In this document: piece after piece, positions 1-7,881 of the stretch
Position numbering within the stretch: the stretch's first letter is position 1
How the letters are laid out: every line of letters begins with the position of its first letter
Assembly (NCBI GenBank): GCA_015999985.1
Contig: JAECRA010000012.1
Coordinates: 1 to 64,000 of the forward strand
Reading direction: 5' to 3'
DNA: 64,000 nucleotides
DNA from: Comamonadaceae bacterium
GTDB lineage: Bacteria; Pseudomonadota; Gammaproteobacteria; Burkholderiales; Burkholderiaceae_C
Program-made: the position numbers and the translations under genes
Notes under the pieces: generated by a model
The model's input: the letters and a program-made list of their open reading frames with translations, nothing else
Database searches by the model: none
What the model was told of the DNA's origin: nothing

Positions 1-47
1 CCCCTCGGGGGGCAGCGGACCTCGCGAAGCGGGGAAGCGTGGGGGCC
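1..47. repeat. GC-rich intergenic repeat-like sequence at window edge
   Basis: A run of alternating G and C blocks (CCCCTCGGGGGGCAGCGG and so on) lies just before the first gene. It looks like the interspersed G/C-block repeats seen between genes in Comamonadaceae and resembles in style the pair near 10.2 kb. The assignment rests on appearance only; the element may begin outside the window. Confidence 0.3.
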
Positions 48-77
48 ATTTTTCAAATCCATCACCGGACCGAACTT

Positions 78-1214
78 ATGCAACTCATTGAATTCGATGG
101 CAAAGCTTTGCTTGAAAACCATGGCATCCCGGTCTTGTCGCGGAGCTTGCTGGCGCTGGATGAGCGGGCCCAGTTCTCGGGCGATGCAATGGTCAAGGCG
201 CAAATACTTTCGGGCGGACGCGGCAAGGCGGGGCTCATCAGGAGGGCCGGCGCTGGCTCGCTATCGCAGACCGTAGACGCCGTTCGGGCGTTGCTGCGCG
301 AGCGCGGTGAGGCGGGCTGGGTAATGCTTGAGCAGCCCGCGCAAATTGCGGCTGAGCTCTATATCGCCTTCACCATTGACGATGTGGCCTGCGCGCCCTG
401 TCTTCTGTTTTCACGTGCGGGCGGCGTAGAGGTGGAAAGCAGCCCCGAGCAGGTTCAGCGCCTGCTCATCAACCCCTTGAAGGGGCTCGTGGCGTGGAAA
501 GTAGTTGAGTTCTTGCGCGCGGCGGGCCTGGAAGAAGGGTTGATTGGACCTGTCAGCCGCTTTGCCCTGGAGCTGTGGCGAGTCTGGTGTGCCGAGGACG
601 CCGAGCTGATTGAGATCAATCCACTGGCCGTGACGCCGGATAAGAAGCTGCTGGCCCTGGACGCCAAAATCATTCTGGACGACCATGCCGAAGCCCGCCA
701 CCCGCGTCGATACGATTGGGTTTCTTCGCGTTTGAACAGCAGAGGCCGGGGTGAATCGGATACTTTTGTCGAGATGCCCGGCAGCATCGGTTTACTCTCC
801 GGCGGCGCAGGGTTGGGCATGACCGTGGTCGATATGCTCGCCGATGCCGGCCTACGTGCAGCGAACTTCGTTGATGGCAGTGGCGGCAACGATCCCACAG
901 TCTATGAAAACAAGGCGCGGCGAATACTCCAGCTTGCGCAGAGTCCGGCCATCAAGGGTGTTTTGGTCTACTTCACCCTCGCGGCAGCATCGTTGGCTCC
1001 CATCGTGCGTGGAACGATCAAGGCACTTCAGGAATACCCCATCTCGAAACCGGTGGTGGTCGGCATCGTGGCTGCTGCAGCTGCAGAGGCTGAGATGACC
1101 GCGATCGAAGCGAAACGGATTTTTGTCGAAGCAGGTTTCGCTTTCGTCCCTGAGCTGGATGAAGCGATCGCGGAGCTGTCTCTTCAAGTCAGGGCAGGGG
1201 AGGTGTCCGCGTAA
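78..1214 (+). CDS. Succinyl-CoA synthetase beta-subunit-like ATP-grasp protein
   Basis: The 378-residue product has the SucC layout: an N-terminal ATP-grasp half (MQLIEFDGKALLENHGIPV, then a VKAQILSGGRGKAG nucleotide-loop-like stretch at about 40-53 and an AELIEINPLAV metal/ATP segment near 182) and a C-terminal CoA-ligase half (GLLSGGAGLGMTVVDML, about 238-254). SucC ligates succinate to CoA with NTP together with an alpha subunit that carries the phospho-histidine. Here the C-terminal half is divergent: the FGGI motif of true SucC is replaced by FTLA. It may therefore act on another dicarboxylate, such as malate or a side-chain acid. No alpha subunit lies downstream. The ATG at 78 is chosen because homology starts there; an in-frame GTG at 39 falls in repeat DNA. 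Family call is firm, substrate unknown. Confidence 0.75.
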   Translation: MQLIEFDGKALLENHGIPVLSRSLLALDERAQFSGDAMVKAQILSGGRGKAGLIRRAGAGSLSQTVDAVRALLRERGEAGWVMLEQPAQIAAELYIAFTIDDVACAPCLLFSRAGGVEVESSPEQVQRLLINPLKGLVAWKVVEFLRAAGLEEGLIGPVSRFALELWRVWCAEDAELIEINPLAVTPDKKLLALDAKIILDDHAEARHPRRYDWVSSRLNSRGRGESDTFVEMPGSIGLLSGGAGLGMTVVDMLADAGLRAANFVDGSGGNDPTVYENKARRILQLAQSPAIKGVLVYFTLAAASLAPIVRGTIKALQEYPISKPVVVGIVAAAAAEAEMTAIEAKRIFVEAGFAFVPELDEAIAELSLQVRAGEVSA

Positions 1215-1246
1215 TGCAAGCACATGCGGTCTTGGAGCAGGCGTGA
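1214..1246 (+). other. Ten-codon ORF overlapping the stop of the upstream gene
   Basis: A TAATG junction gives an ATG at 1214 that reads MQAHAVLEQA and then meets TGA. The overlap is the kind seen at the start of a translationally coupled partner gene. The SucC-like gene lacks its expected alpha-subunit neighbour, so this could be the surviving start of a deleted gene. Equally it may be chance. Confidence 0.15.
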
Positions 1247-1283
1247 CTCCACTCGCTGTCAGGGCATTGGATGACGGACGAAT

Positions 1284-2210
1284 TCAGGTCTTCGCTGGCT
1301 TGGTCTTTGGCACGCGCTTTCCCTTCATCTCGATAAAGAAATCGTAGAGTTGTTGTGCAGCAGGCGACAAGACCCGCCCTTTGCGCCTGATCAGGCCCAC
1401 CTTTCTAGTGACTATCGGGTCCACCAGTGGCACGCTGACCAGCAGAGGATGGTCTGCCCCTGGCATGGCCATGGAAGGGACGGCCGCCACCCCGAGGCCG
1501 GCTTCGACCAAGCCCATCATCGTAGTGACGTGCTGGGCTTCAAAAAGGCTTTGTGGCCGAGTTGCCAGCCCCGCCAGAGCTTGATCTATCAAAAGGCGAT
1601 TGCCGGAGCTCTTGCTGGTGGATATGAAGTCGTATTGGCTCAAATCGCTCCAGCTCACCTTGCGCGCGAGTGCCAGTGGGTGATCGCGCCGACACGCAGC
1701 GACAAAGCGTTCTTCAAGCAAGGGTTTGAACTCGATTTCAGGCTCTTGGCTGCCAATGAAGTTAAGGCCAAAATCCGCCTCGCTACGCGCTACGGCCGAA
1801 AGCACCTCGTTGGCGCCTGCATCGAATATCTTCACCCGGATCTTCGGATACTGCTCGTGGTAGCGGGACACGACTTGCGATAGGTAGTAGTAGACCGTGG
1901 AAGGAACACAGGCGACGGTCACTTCACCCATTCGGGTGGCGGCAACGCCGCGAATGCCTAAAAGCGTGCTGTCAAGATCGTCCAGCAGTTGTTTGACCTT
2001 GCGATCGAAGTCGCGCCCCACTGCAGTCAGGCTTACCTTGCGTGTGGTGCGCTCAAGCAGCTTCACACCCAGTGCCTCCTCCAGCTTCTCGATGCGTCTG
2101 CTGAACGCGGGTTGTGAGAGGTGCAGCGCTTCTGATGCTTTGCGGAAATTGCCCAGTTCCGCCACTGTTCGAAAAGCCTGCAAGTCATTCAGGCTGAAAT
2201 TGATGGACAT
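1284..2210 (-). CDS. LysR-family transcriptional regulator
   Basis: A 308-residue LysR regulator. The N-terminal winged helix-turn-helix is clear (LNDLQAFRTVAELGNFRKAS, then LHLSQPAFSRRIEKLEEALG, residues about 7-50), followed by a periplasmic-binding-like effector domain (from about 95) ending in FFIEMKGKRVPKTKP. Members bind DNA as tetramers and respond to a small co-inducer. It is convergent with the CoA-ligase-like gene and divergent from cysE across a 117-bp gap. By proximity it could control the carboxylate-utilisation gene on its left, whose cluster probably extends beyond the window. The effector cannot be read from sequence. It is not a CysB-type protein, so control of cysE is not implied by family. 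Confidence 0.85.
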   Translation of the reverse strand: MSINFSLNDLQAFRTVAELGNFRKASEALHLSQPAFSRRIEKLEEALGVKLLERTTRKVSLTAVGRDFDRKVKQLLDDLDSTLLGIRGVAATRMGEVTVACVPSTVYYYLSQVVSRYHEQYPKIRVKIFDAGANEVLSAVARSEADFGLNFIGSQEPEIEFKPLLEERFVAACRRDHPLALARKVSWSDLSQYDFISTSKSSGNRLLIDQALAGLATRPQSLFEAQHVTTMMGLVEAGLGVAAVPSMAMPGADHPLLVSVPLVDPIVTRKVGLIRRKGRVLSPAAQQLYDFFIEMKGKRVPKTKPAKT

Positions 2211-2327
2211 TCCACGCTCTCACAAGTCTGCAATGATCCAAAGTATGCATCAATCGCTTTGTTCGCTTCCGAGCAGGATGTCCCTGTCGCTGCCGAAAGT
2301 GTCGACCGCGGGTAGACTTCAGGCACC

Positions 2328-3098
2328 ATGTTAGACCGCATCCGCTCCTACTCCCGCGCAATCCTAGAGCGCGATCCCGCTGCGCGCAGTGTATGGGACG
2401 TGATTTTTTCGTATCCAGGCTTTCACGCGCTGGTCTTACATCGCATTGCCCACGCGCTTTGGAAGCGCGGCTGGCTCTGGCTGGCCCGATGGATCTCGCA
2501 TTGGGGACGATTTCTCACGGGTATCGAAATTCACCCTGGCGCCACCATCGGCGAACGCGTCTTCATTGATCACGGTATGGGCGTGGTGATTGGAGAAACT
2601 GCAGAAATCGGAGATGACTGCACGATATACCAAGGTGTGACCCTTGGCGGGACCTCTCTGGCCAAAGGTAGCAAGCGCCACCCTACCTTGGGCAAGGGCG
2701 TCATCGTGGGTGCCAACTCACAAGTACTGGGCGGCTTTACGGTAGGTGACGGCGCCAAGATCGGATCCTCCGCAGTGGTCACCAAGCCTGTTCCGCCTGG
2801 CGCCACGGCAGTGGGTAACCCCGCACGGATCATTCAAGCTGCGGGCGATGCCTTGCGCGAGGAAGCAGCAGCCAAACTGGGCTTTTCAGCGTATGGGATC
2901 ACACAAAGTGATGACCCCGTGAGCCAGGCGCTAAGGGGTTTGATCGATGGTACGGCCACGCACGACCACCAAATCTCATTGCTATGGCAAGCAGTTGAAA
3001 AACTGGCCTGCAAGCTTGATCCCGACTGCGTGCCGGAGGCCGCTGCCCGTGAGGACAGCTTCGAGGCGAAAAAATTCAACGACCTGGTAGGCAAGTAA
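2328..3098 (+). CDS. cysE: Serine O-acetyltransferase
   Basis: A 256-residue cytoplasmic enzyme that transfers acetyl from acetyl-CoA to L-serine, the first committed step of cysteine synthesis. The left-handed beta-helix hexapeptide repeats are visible from about 66 to 170 ([43 protein letters not shown]), with the catalytic His of the IDHGMG segment and the GNPARII end of the helix. The N-terminal helical domain ([20 protein letters not shown]) is of the short SAT type seen in Gram-positives and beta-proteobacteria, and the protein continues about 75 residues past the helix. The gene starts at the ATG at 2328, right after a 117-bp promoter gap shared with a LysR gene. It is monocistronic; the next gene runs the other way. 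Confidence 0.93.
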   Translation: MLDRIRSYSRAILERDPAARSVWDVIFSYPGFHALVLHRIAHALWKRGWLWLARWISHWGRFLTGIEIHPGATIGERVFIDHGMGVVIGETAEIGDDCTIYQGVTLGGTSLAKGSKRHPTLGKGVIVGANSQVLGGFTVGDGAKIGSSAVVTKPVPPGATAVGNPARIIQAAGDALREEAAAKLGFSAYGITQSDDPVSQALRGLIDGTATHDHQISLLWQAVEKLACKLDPDCVPEAAAREDSFEAKKFNDLVGK

Positions 3099-3151
3099 GC
3101 AATTCAGACTGGCCTTGAGCCTGAAGCAGCTCGTCAGGGGCCGGCTCCTTC

Positions 3152-3745
3152 CTATGAACGCGTTCTTATCGCGTTCTTGGGCCTGAAAGCCTTGCAGACG
3201 CCATCGTGCGTCTCGAGGTAGGGACCTCCGATCAGATCAATGCAGTAGGGAACGGCCGCGAAGATGCCGTGTACCACTGGTTTGCCTTCACCATCTTTCA
3301 ACCCCTCCAGGGTCTCAGCAATGGCTTTGGGTTGGCCCGGAAGGTTGATGATGAGCGTTTTGCCGCGTATGACCGCAACCTGGCGCGAGAGAATGGCAGT
3401 CGGTACAAAAGTGAGGCTGATCTGGCGCATCTGCTCGCCAAAACCTGGCATCTCCTTGTCCGCCACAGCCAAGGTCGCTTCGGGGGTGACGTCGCGCACA
3501 GCGGGGCCTGTGCCACCTGTGGTGAGGACCAGAGCGCACCCCGCGTTGGTCAGATCAATCAAAGTCTGACTGATCAGGTCTTTCTCGTCGGGAATGAGGC
3601 GCGGCTCGAAAGTGATGGGGTTTTGCAGGGCTTTGGTGAGCCAGTCCTGCAAGGCCGGCAAGCCCAGGTCTTGATAGCCACCGCTGGACGCACGGTCGCT
3701 GATGGAAATGATGCCGATAGTGACGGGGTCAAGTTCGTGGCTCAT
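3152..3745 (-). CDS. mog: Molybdopterin adenylyltransferase
   Basis: A 197-residue MoaB/Mog-fold protein. Mog adenylylates molybdopterin using ATP so that MoeA can insert molybdate. The family motifs are present: IGIISISDRASSGGYQD near the start, TTGGTGPAVRDVTPEAT at about 75-91, GFGEQMRQISL and INLPGQPKAIAETL at about 132-145. The length matches E. coli MogA (195). The start codon overlaps the stop of darP by four bases (ATGA), so the two genes are translationally coupled on the minus strand. No other cofactor-synthesis gene is nearby; the ModA-like protein at 18 kb is the only other molybdate-linked item. Confidence 0.92.
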   Translation of the reverse strand: MSHELDPVTIGIISISDRASSGGYQDLGLPALQDWLTKALQNPITFEPRLIPDEKDLISQTLIDLTNAGCALVLTTGGTGPAVRDVTPEATLAVADKEMPGFGEQMRQISLTFVPTAILSRQVAVIRGKTLIINLPGQPKAIAETLEGLKDGEGKPVVHGIFAAVPYCIDLIGGPYLETHDGVCKAFRPKNAIRTRS

Positions 3746-4425
3746 GACGTAGCAGAAGGTTCGTCTTGGTCGGTGTCATCGCTGTCGGCGCCATCTTGCT
3801 CTTCTGAATCGGAGAGTTGCTCGCGCACCAGCTGAAACAACTCGCGCCAAGCCCTGCTTTTGCGCGGCGCCAAACCTTTTGATTCGGCCGCATTTTCTTC
3901 TGCGGCAGGCGGCGCATCCTTGCGGATCTGCCGTACCAGTGCGCGCAACTGCTGCGAGTCAGTCTGCGGAAACTGTTCAATCCAGGCTGCAACGGCGGTG
4001 TCGTCTTTGACAAGTCGCTCACGCCAGTTTTCTGCCGAGTGCAGAAGCAAGGTGTCCTTGGCAGAGCCTTTGCGCTGCGCTTCGAGCGCCGCGCGAATGG
4101 ACTCGACCGTCTCGTCCTCAAGCTTGCGCATGAGTTTGCCCACGAACTGGCTCTGCCGGCGCCGGCCCTCAAAATTGGTAATGCGCTTGAGTTCTTCCAA
4201 AGCTTCGAGCAGTTTCGATGGCAGGTCTAGCGCCTCGAACAGGTCGCGGCGCAGGCCGAGAAGTTCTTCGCCCAGGCCCTGGAGTTCGGAGCTTTGGGCT
4301 TTTAGATCTGTTTTGCTGGGCTCATCGCCACCCTTGAGCTCGCGCTTGAGCTCCTGATCTAGCTCGCTACCATCGGCGACAAAGTGGCCACGTACGTAGT
4401 AGCCTTTCTTGAATTTGCGGGGCAT
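3742..4425 (-). CDS. darP: Dual-action ribosomal maturation protein DarP (YjgA family, DUF615)
   Basis: A 227-residue, highly charged, largely helical protein. YjgA/DarP binds late 50S precursors in E. coli. Supporting features are the central LPSKLLEALEELKRITNFEG and RRRQSQFVGKLMRKLEDE stretch (about 66-107), which is the hallmark of the family, and the C-terminal AWRELFQLVREQL segment. The extreme C-terminus is acidic (DSEEQDGADSDDTDQDEP) and the N-terminus reads MPRKFKKGYYVRGHFV. It is the first gene of a two-gene minus-strand operon with mog and is divergent from pmbA over 58 bp, an arrangement (yjgA next to pmbA) also found in gamma-proteobacteria. Confident family call. Confidence 0.9.
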   Translation of the reverse strand: MPRKFKKGYYVRGHFVADGSELDQELKRELKGGDEPSKTDLKAQSSELQGLGEELLGLRRDLFEALDLPSKLLEALEELKRITNFEGRRRQSQFVGKLMRKLEDETVESIRAALEAQRKGSAKDTLLLHSAENWRERLVKDDTAVAAWIEQFPQTDSQQLRALVRQIRKDAPPAAEENAAESKGLAPRKSRAWRELFQLVREQLSDSEEQDGADSDDTDQDEPSATS

Positions 4426-4483
4426 GGAATATGGATCTACAAGTTAAGGCGCACGGCGCCAGCAAGAGCGGGGAGCGGCAAGT

Positions 4484-5881
4484 ATGATATCCGCCACCAT
4501 GAATCAAACATCTGCGGGCGCCGGCCAAGGCGCCGAATCCGGTTTTAGCTACTCTCGTGCGTTTTTCGAGGAATTGGTCGATACCGCCATTAAACATGCA
4601 AAGAAGCTGGGTGCCACCAACGCTGGTGCCGAAGCCTCTGAGGGTTCTGGACTTTCCGTGAGCGTACGCAAGGGAGAGTTGGAAAATGTTGAACGCAATC
4701 GAGACAAATCGCTCGGCGTGACGGTCTACCACGGCCAACGCCGTGGCAATGCTAGCACTTCAGACTTCTCTAAAGCAGCGATCGAACAAACCGTGCAGGC
4801 GGCCTACGATATCGCGCGCTTTACAGCGGAAGATCCCGTGGCCGGACTTCCGGATGAGGACGATATTGCAACCGACCACCCCGATCTGGACCTATTTTAC
4901 CCTTGGGCCGTCACCAGCGAAGAAGCTGCAAAGATGGCCATCGAGGCAGAACGCGCAGCGTTTGCAACCGACAAACGAATTACCAATAGCGAAGGCGCGG
5001 GCGTCTCGGCCCAGCAAAGCCATTTTTTCAGCGCGCATACGCATGGTTTCCGCGGTGGTTATGCCAGCTCGCGTCACAGCTTGTCTGTAGCGCCCATCGC
5101 CGGCAAAGGCGCGGGCATGCAGCGCGACCACTGGTACAGCTCGATGCGGTCTGCAAAGGACCTTGCCAGCCCGGAGGCCGTGGGCCGGTATGCGGCAGAG
5201 CGTGCTTTGAGTCGGCTGAAAAGCCGCAAAATCGCCACCTGTGAAGTGCCGGTGCTCTTTGAGTCACCCCTGGCAGCAGGCTTGCTTGGAGGTTTCGTGC
5301 AGGCGGTCAGCGGTGGAGCGCTGTACCGCAAGGCCACTTTTTTGTTGGATTCATTGGGCAAACCTGTCTTTCCCAAGCACATAGATATCGCAGAAGACCC
5401 CTTCATTCGCGGTGGCAAGGGCTCATCGCCCTTCGATGACGAAGGCGTGCGTGTACGTGCGCGAAAAGTGGTGAAGGCGGGCCGCTTGGAGGGCTATTTC
5501 CTCACTACCTATTCCGCACGAAAACTGGGGATGAAAACCACCGGAAATGCGGGTGGCTCTCACAATCTGTCTCTGACGTCGCGCCTTACCCAGCCAGGCG
5601 ACGATCTCGAAGCCATGCTGAAGAAGCTGGGTACCGGCCTTTTCGTGATCGAACTCATGGGGCAGGGCGTGAACTACGTGACGGGCGACTATTCAAGAGG
5701 GGCCAGTGGTTTCTGGGTGGAAAACGGCCAAATTGCCTACCCTGTCGATGAAATCACGATCGCCGGCAATCTGCGCGATATGTTTACAGGCATCACCGCG
5801 GTGGGTGCAGACGCCTATAACTACGGTGCAAAGACTACCGGTTCTTTGCTCATCAATCGCATGAAGGTAGCAGGTAGCTGA
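4484..5881 (+). CDS. pmbA: Metalloprotease PmbA (TldE)
   Basis: A 465-residue TldE-type subunit of the TldD/TldE protease, a cytoplasmic heterodimer that processes small modified peptides and, in E. coli, CcdA antitoxin. Family features include the early ISSSG-like segment (here AGAEASEGSGLSVSVRKGEL), the LENVERNRDKSLGVTVYHG stretch, DEDDIATDHPDLDLFYPWA, and the C-terminal GVNYVTGDYSRGASGFWVENG and EITIAGNLRDMF blocks. The zinc-binding HExxxH helix belongs to the TldD partner, which is not in the window. A GGGAG ribosome site lies 8 nt before the ATG at 4484; a second in-frame ATG at 4499 lacks one, so the longer start is preferred. Confidence 0.92.
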   Translation: MISATMNQTSAGAGQGAESGFSYSRAFFEELVDTAIKHAKKLGATNAGAEASEGSGLSVSVRKGELENVERNRDKSLGVTVYHGQRRGNASTSDFSKAAIEQTVQAAYDIARFTAEDPVAGLPDEDDIATDHPDLDLFYPWAVTSEEAAKMAIEAERAAFATDKRITNSEGAGVSAQQSHFFSAHTHGFRGGYASSRHSLSVAPIAGKGAGMQRDHWYSSMRSAKDLASPEAVGRYAAERALSRLKSRKIATCEVPVLFESPLAAGLLGGFVQAVSGGALYRKATFLLDSLGKPVFPKHIDIAEDPFIRGGKGSSPFDDEGVRVRARKVVKAGRLEGYFLTTYSARKLGMKTTGNAGGSHNLSLTSRLTQPGDDLEAMLKKLGTGLFVIELMGQGVNYVTGDYSRGASGFWVENGQIAYPVDEITIAGNLRDMFTGITAVGADAYNYGAKTTGSLLINRMKVAGS

Positions 5882-6050
5882 GCGCATCAGGCGCTGGACC
5901 CCATTGCGGGCAAGCCGAGGAGCCAGAGACGGGTCCTGTCAGGTGGGGGCGCATCCCAACTTGCTTGTGACATGCTTCAGGCCCCGGCACGGGCGCCGAC
6001 GGGATTCAGGGCAGACGCACTCAGGAGCGTGGGCTGCTGGGACTCCCGGG

Positions 6051-6106
6051 TAGGCGCCCCCAGCTAGGCGCCCCCAGCTAGGCGCCCCCAGCTAGGCGCC
6101 CCCAGC
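6051..6106. repeat. Four tandem copies of a 14-bp repeat
   Basis: Four perfect consecutive copies of TAGGCGCCCCCAGC run up to the stop codon of the minus-strand surface-protein gene; the last base is also the last base of its TAG stop. Each unit contains the palindrome GGCGCC. Fourteen is not a multiple of three, so the array is not a coding repeat; it sits in the 3' untranslated region. The 224-bp gap between pmbA and this gene has no other recognisable element. Confidence 0.9.
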
Positions 6107-7536
6107 TAGCTACAGTGGATCTCGACGTTTGTCACATTGGAGGAGGACATAGTGCCCGCGCCGTTGACCACTGTGCAGGTCTGGGTGGCAGGTTGTGCGG
6201 CCACCATGACGAAGTAGGAGACCCCTTGAGAAACGGGTACGGGGAGTGTAAAGCTCCCGTCGGAAATTAGATGCAGGGTATCACCCTGATCGGTAATAAG
6301 CACCACTTCTCCCACCAACCCAAACACGCTACCGCCCACCGTGTAGGCATTGCTAGAGCATGTGACCACGATATTGGTCACATCGGAGGCGGACACGGTG
6401 CCCGTGCCGTTGATCACTGTGCAGGTCTGGGCCGCGGATTGTGTGGCCACCGTGACGGAGTAGGGGCTCCCTTGTACAACGGGTGTGGAGAACGTAAAGC
6501 TTCCATCGGAACTCTGGATCAGGGAATCGCCACCATTGTTTTGTAGCGCCACGCTTCCCACCAGGCCTGAAACTACGCCACCTACCGTGTACGCGTTGGG
6601 TAGAACGGTGACCGCTGTGGTGATTGCATTGGTGTTGGCGCCTCCAATGAGGATGCTCGTCGGCCCTTCTGCGGACGTACCCGTGAGGGTGATGGTGCAA
6701 GCACTGCCAGGAGGTAACTGGCTGCCGCATGTGGTGCTCGTCACAGTGAGGCTGCTGCCTTGAGGGATCGTTGGCACCACGTTGGTGGCGGACACCAATG
6801 ATGAACCGTGGGCCGTCACGGTGATGCTGCCGTAGGTGCCAGGCGCAAATGACAGGGTGGTGGGCGAAGCGCTGATCGTCGCCACGCCACTGGTACACAT
6901 GGAAGCGACGTTCACAAAGCAACTCGAGTTCTGAGCGAGTTCCAGATTCTGCGCGCAAACGGTGGCGCCAATGGGAAGCGGTGTTGTAGGCAGGTTCGAA
7001 GGGACACCAGACGGAAAGCAGGCGGAAATGCTCGCAGGATCGGTGATGGCGGAGATCTTGAGTCTGCCTCCGCTGGCATTGGTGAACTGGATGGGCGTGA
7101 AGCCTGTGGGCTCTTGGGCGCTCCCTTCGGGGAGGATAGGGATGTTCAGTGTTTCACCGCCGGCCTGGGTAAATGACAACATTGATGCGACAGCGGCTCT
7201 TACGGAAGGGTTGTAACCCAGGGCCACCAAACCGAGGGTCAGGGCCAGTGCGCCACAAATTGAGCGAGCGGCTCGCTGCGCGTGATTGGAGCGGATCAGC
7301 CATGCACCCAACACTGCGAGCAGCGCGGCCATCAGGGCAAGCGTCCAAAAGCCGCTAGTGGGTACTGCGGCTATCGCTGCGGATCCGGGAACGGGCGTTG
7401 TGGTGATGGTTTGCGCGAAACCTGAAGTTCCAGCCAGGGCGGCTGCTGACCCAACTGACAGTGCAATGGCTCTACCCCACGTTGCGTTCCGTGAGAAGCC
7501 TATGGCGACTTGCGCCGTTGAACCGATTCCGCGCAT
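6106..7536 (-). CDS. Midcut-by-XrtH-type surface protein with two C-terminal repeats
   Basis: A 476-residue exported protein. It has a signal peptide (basic start, hydrophobic 23-38, GFAQ near 42). At residues 58-91 it carries a motif like an exosortase sorting signal, VPTSGFWTLALMAALLAVLG followed by a basic patch RSNHAQRAAR. In ordinary IPTL/PEP-CTERM proteins this signal is at the C-terminus; here it lies near the N-terminus, the layout of the family named midcut-by-XrtH. A second hydrophobic stretch follows at 93-108. The rest is Ser/Thr/Gly-rich beta sequence. Residues 316-397 and 398-476 are two tandem repeats starting YTVGG and ending TNIVVTCS or TNVEIHCS. No exosortase gene is in the window. 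Function unknown; probably cell surface. Confidence 0.75.
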   Translation of the reverse strand: MRGIGSTAQVAIGFSRNATWGRAIALSVGSAAALAGTSGFAQTITTTPVPGSAAIAAVPTSGFWTLALMAALLAVLGAWLIRSNHAQRAARSICGALALTLGLVALGYNPSVRAAVASMLSFTQAGGETLNIPILPEGSAQEPTGFTPIQFTNASGGRLKISAITDPASISACFPSGVPSNLPTTPLPIGATVCAQNLELAQNSSCFVNVASMCTSGVATISASPTTLSFAPGTYGSITVTAHGSSLVSATNVVPTIPQGSSLTVTSTTCGSQLPPGSACTITLTGTSAEGPTSILIGGANTNAITTAVTVLPNAYTVGGVVSGLVGSVALQNNGGDSLIQSSDGSFTFSTPVVQGSPYSVTVATQSAAQTCTVINGTGTVSASDVTNIVVTCSSNAYTVGGSVFGLVGEVVLITDQGDTLHLISDGSFTLPVPVSQGVSYFVMVAAQPATQTCTVVNGAGTMSSSNVTNVEIHCS

Positions 7537-7881
7537 CTGAGTACCTTTTTTCTAAACAACGATCTGCGAACCTTCGTGCAATCGCAATAACGAATTCATT
7601 CGTACTGCTTGCCCTCAATATCGCCTATCTTATTGCATTAGATTACAAGTACATCGCTCGCTCACGGCGCAATTCTGAAAGATGGGTTCGGACGCCGGGG
7701 TGTCAGTAGCGGCTGACGTAGAGGGGTTGCGAACATGATTCCGGCTGCAGTGGCACACCGGGCGAGCCGCAATAGATAGCTGATTAAAACGCGCGGCCAG
7801 AGGGGTCATGCCGGGCTCTTATGGTGCCACTTCAGCCCGGTACTGGCGGATCACTCGACCTAAGTGGCCATCAGCCCAAGT
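7537..7881. other. Intergenic region, promoter side of surface protein and 3' side of FecR-type gene
   Basis: 345 bp with no convincing gene. The part at 7550-7680 is clearly AT-richer than its surroundings and should hold the minus-strand promoter of the surface protein. On the other side, CCGGGCT at 7811-7817 pairs with AGCCCGG at 7834-7840 over a 16-nt loop. This weak hairpin lacks a T run and lies downstream of the FecR-type gene. A plus-strand frame through the AT-rich part (7461-7709) has no coding signature. Confidence 0.5.

Noticed and set aside
3206-3835. Plus-strand 209-codon ORF opposite mog
   Set aside because: It covers mog and part of darP in antisense and shows no family motif.
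6051-6106. CRISPR-like array
   Set aside because: The units are contiguous without spacers, so it is a simple tandem repeat.
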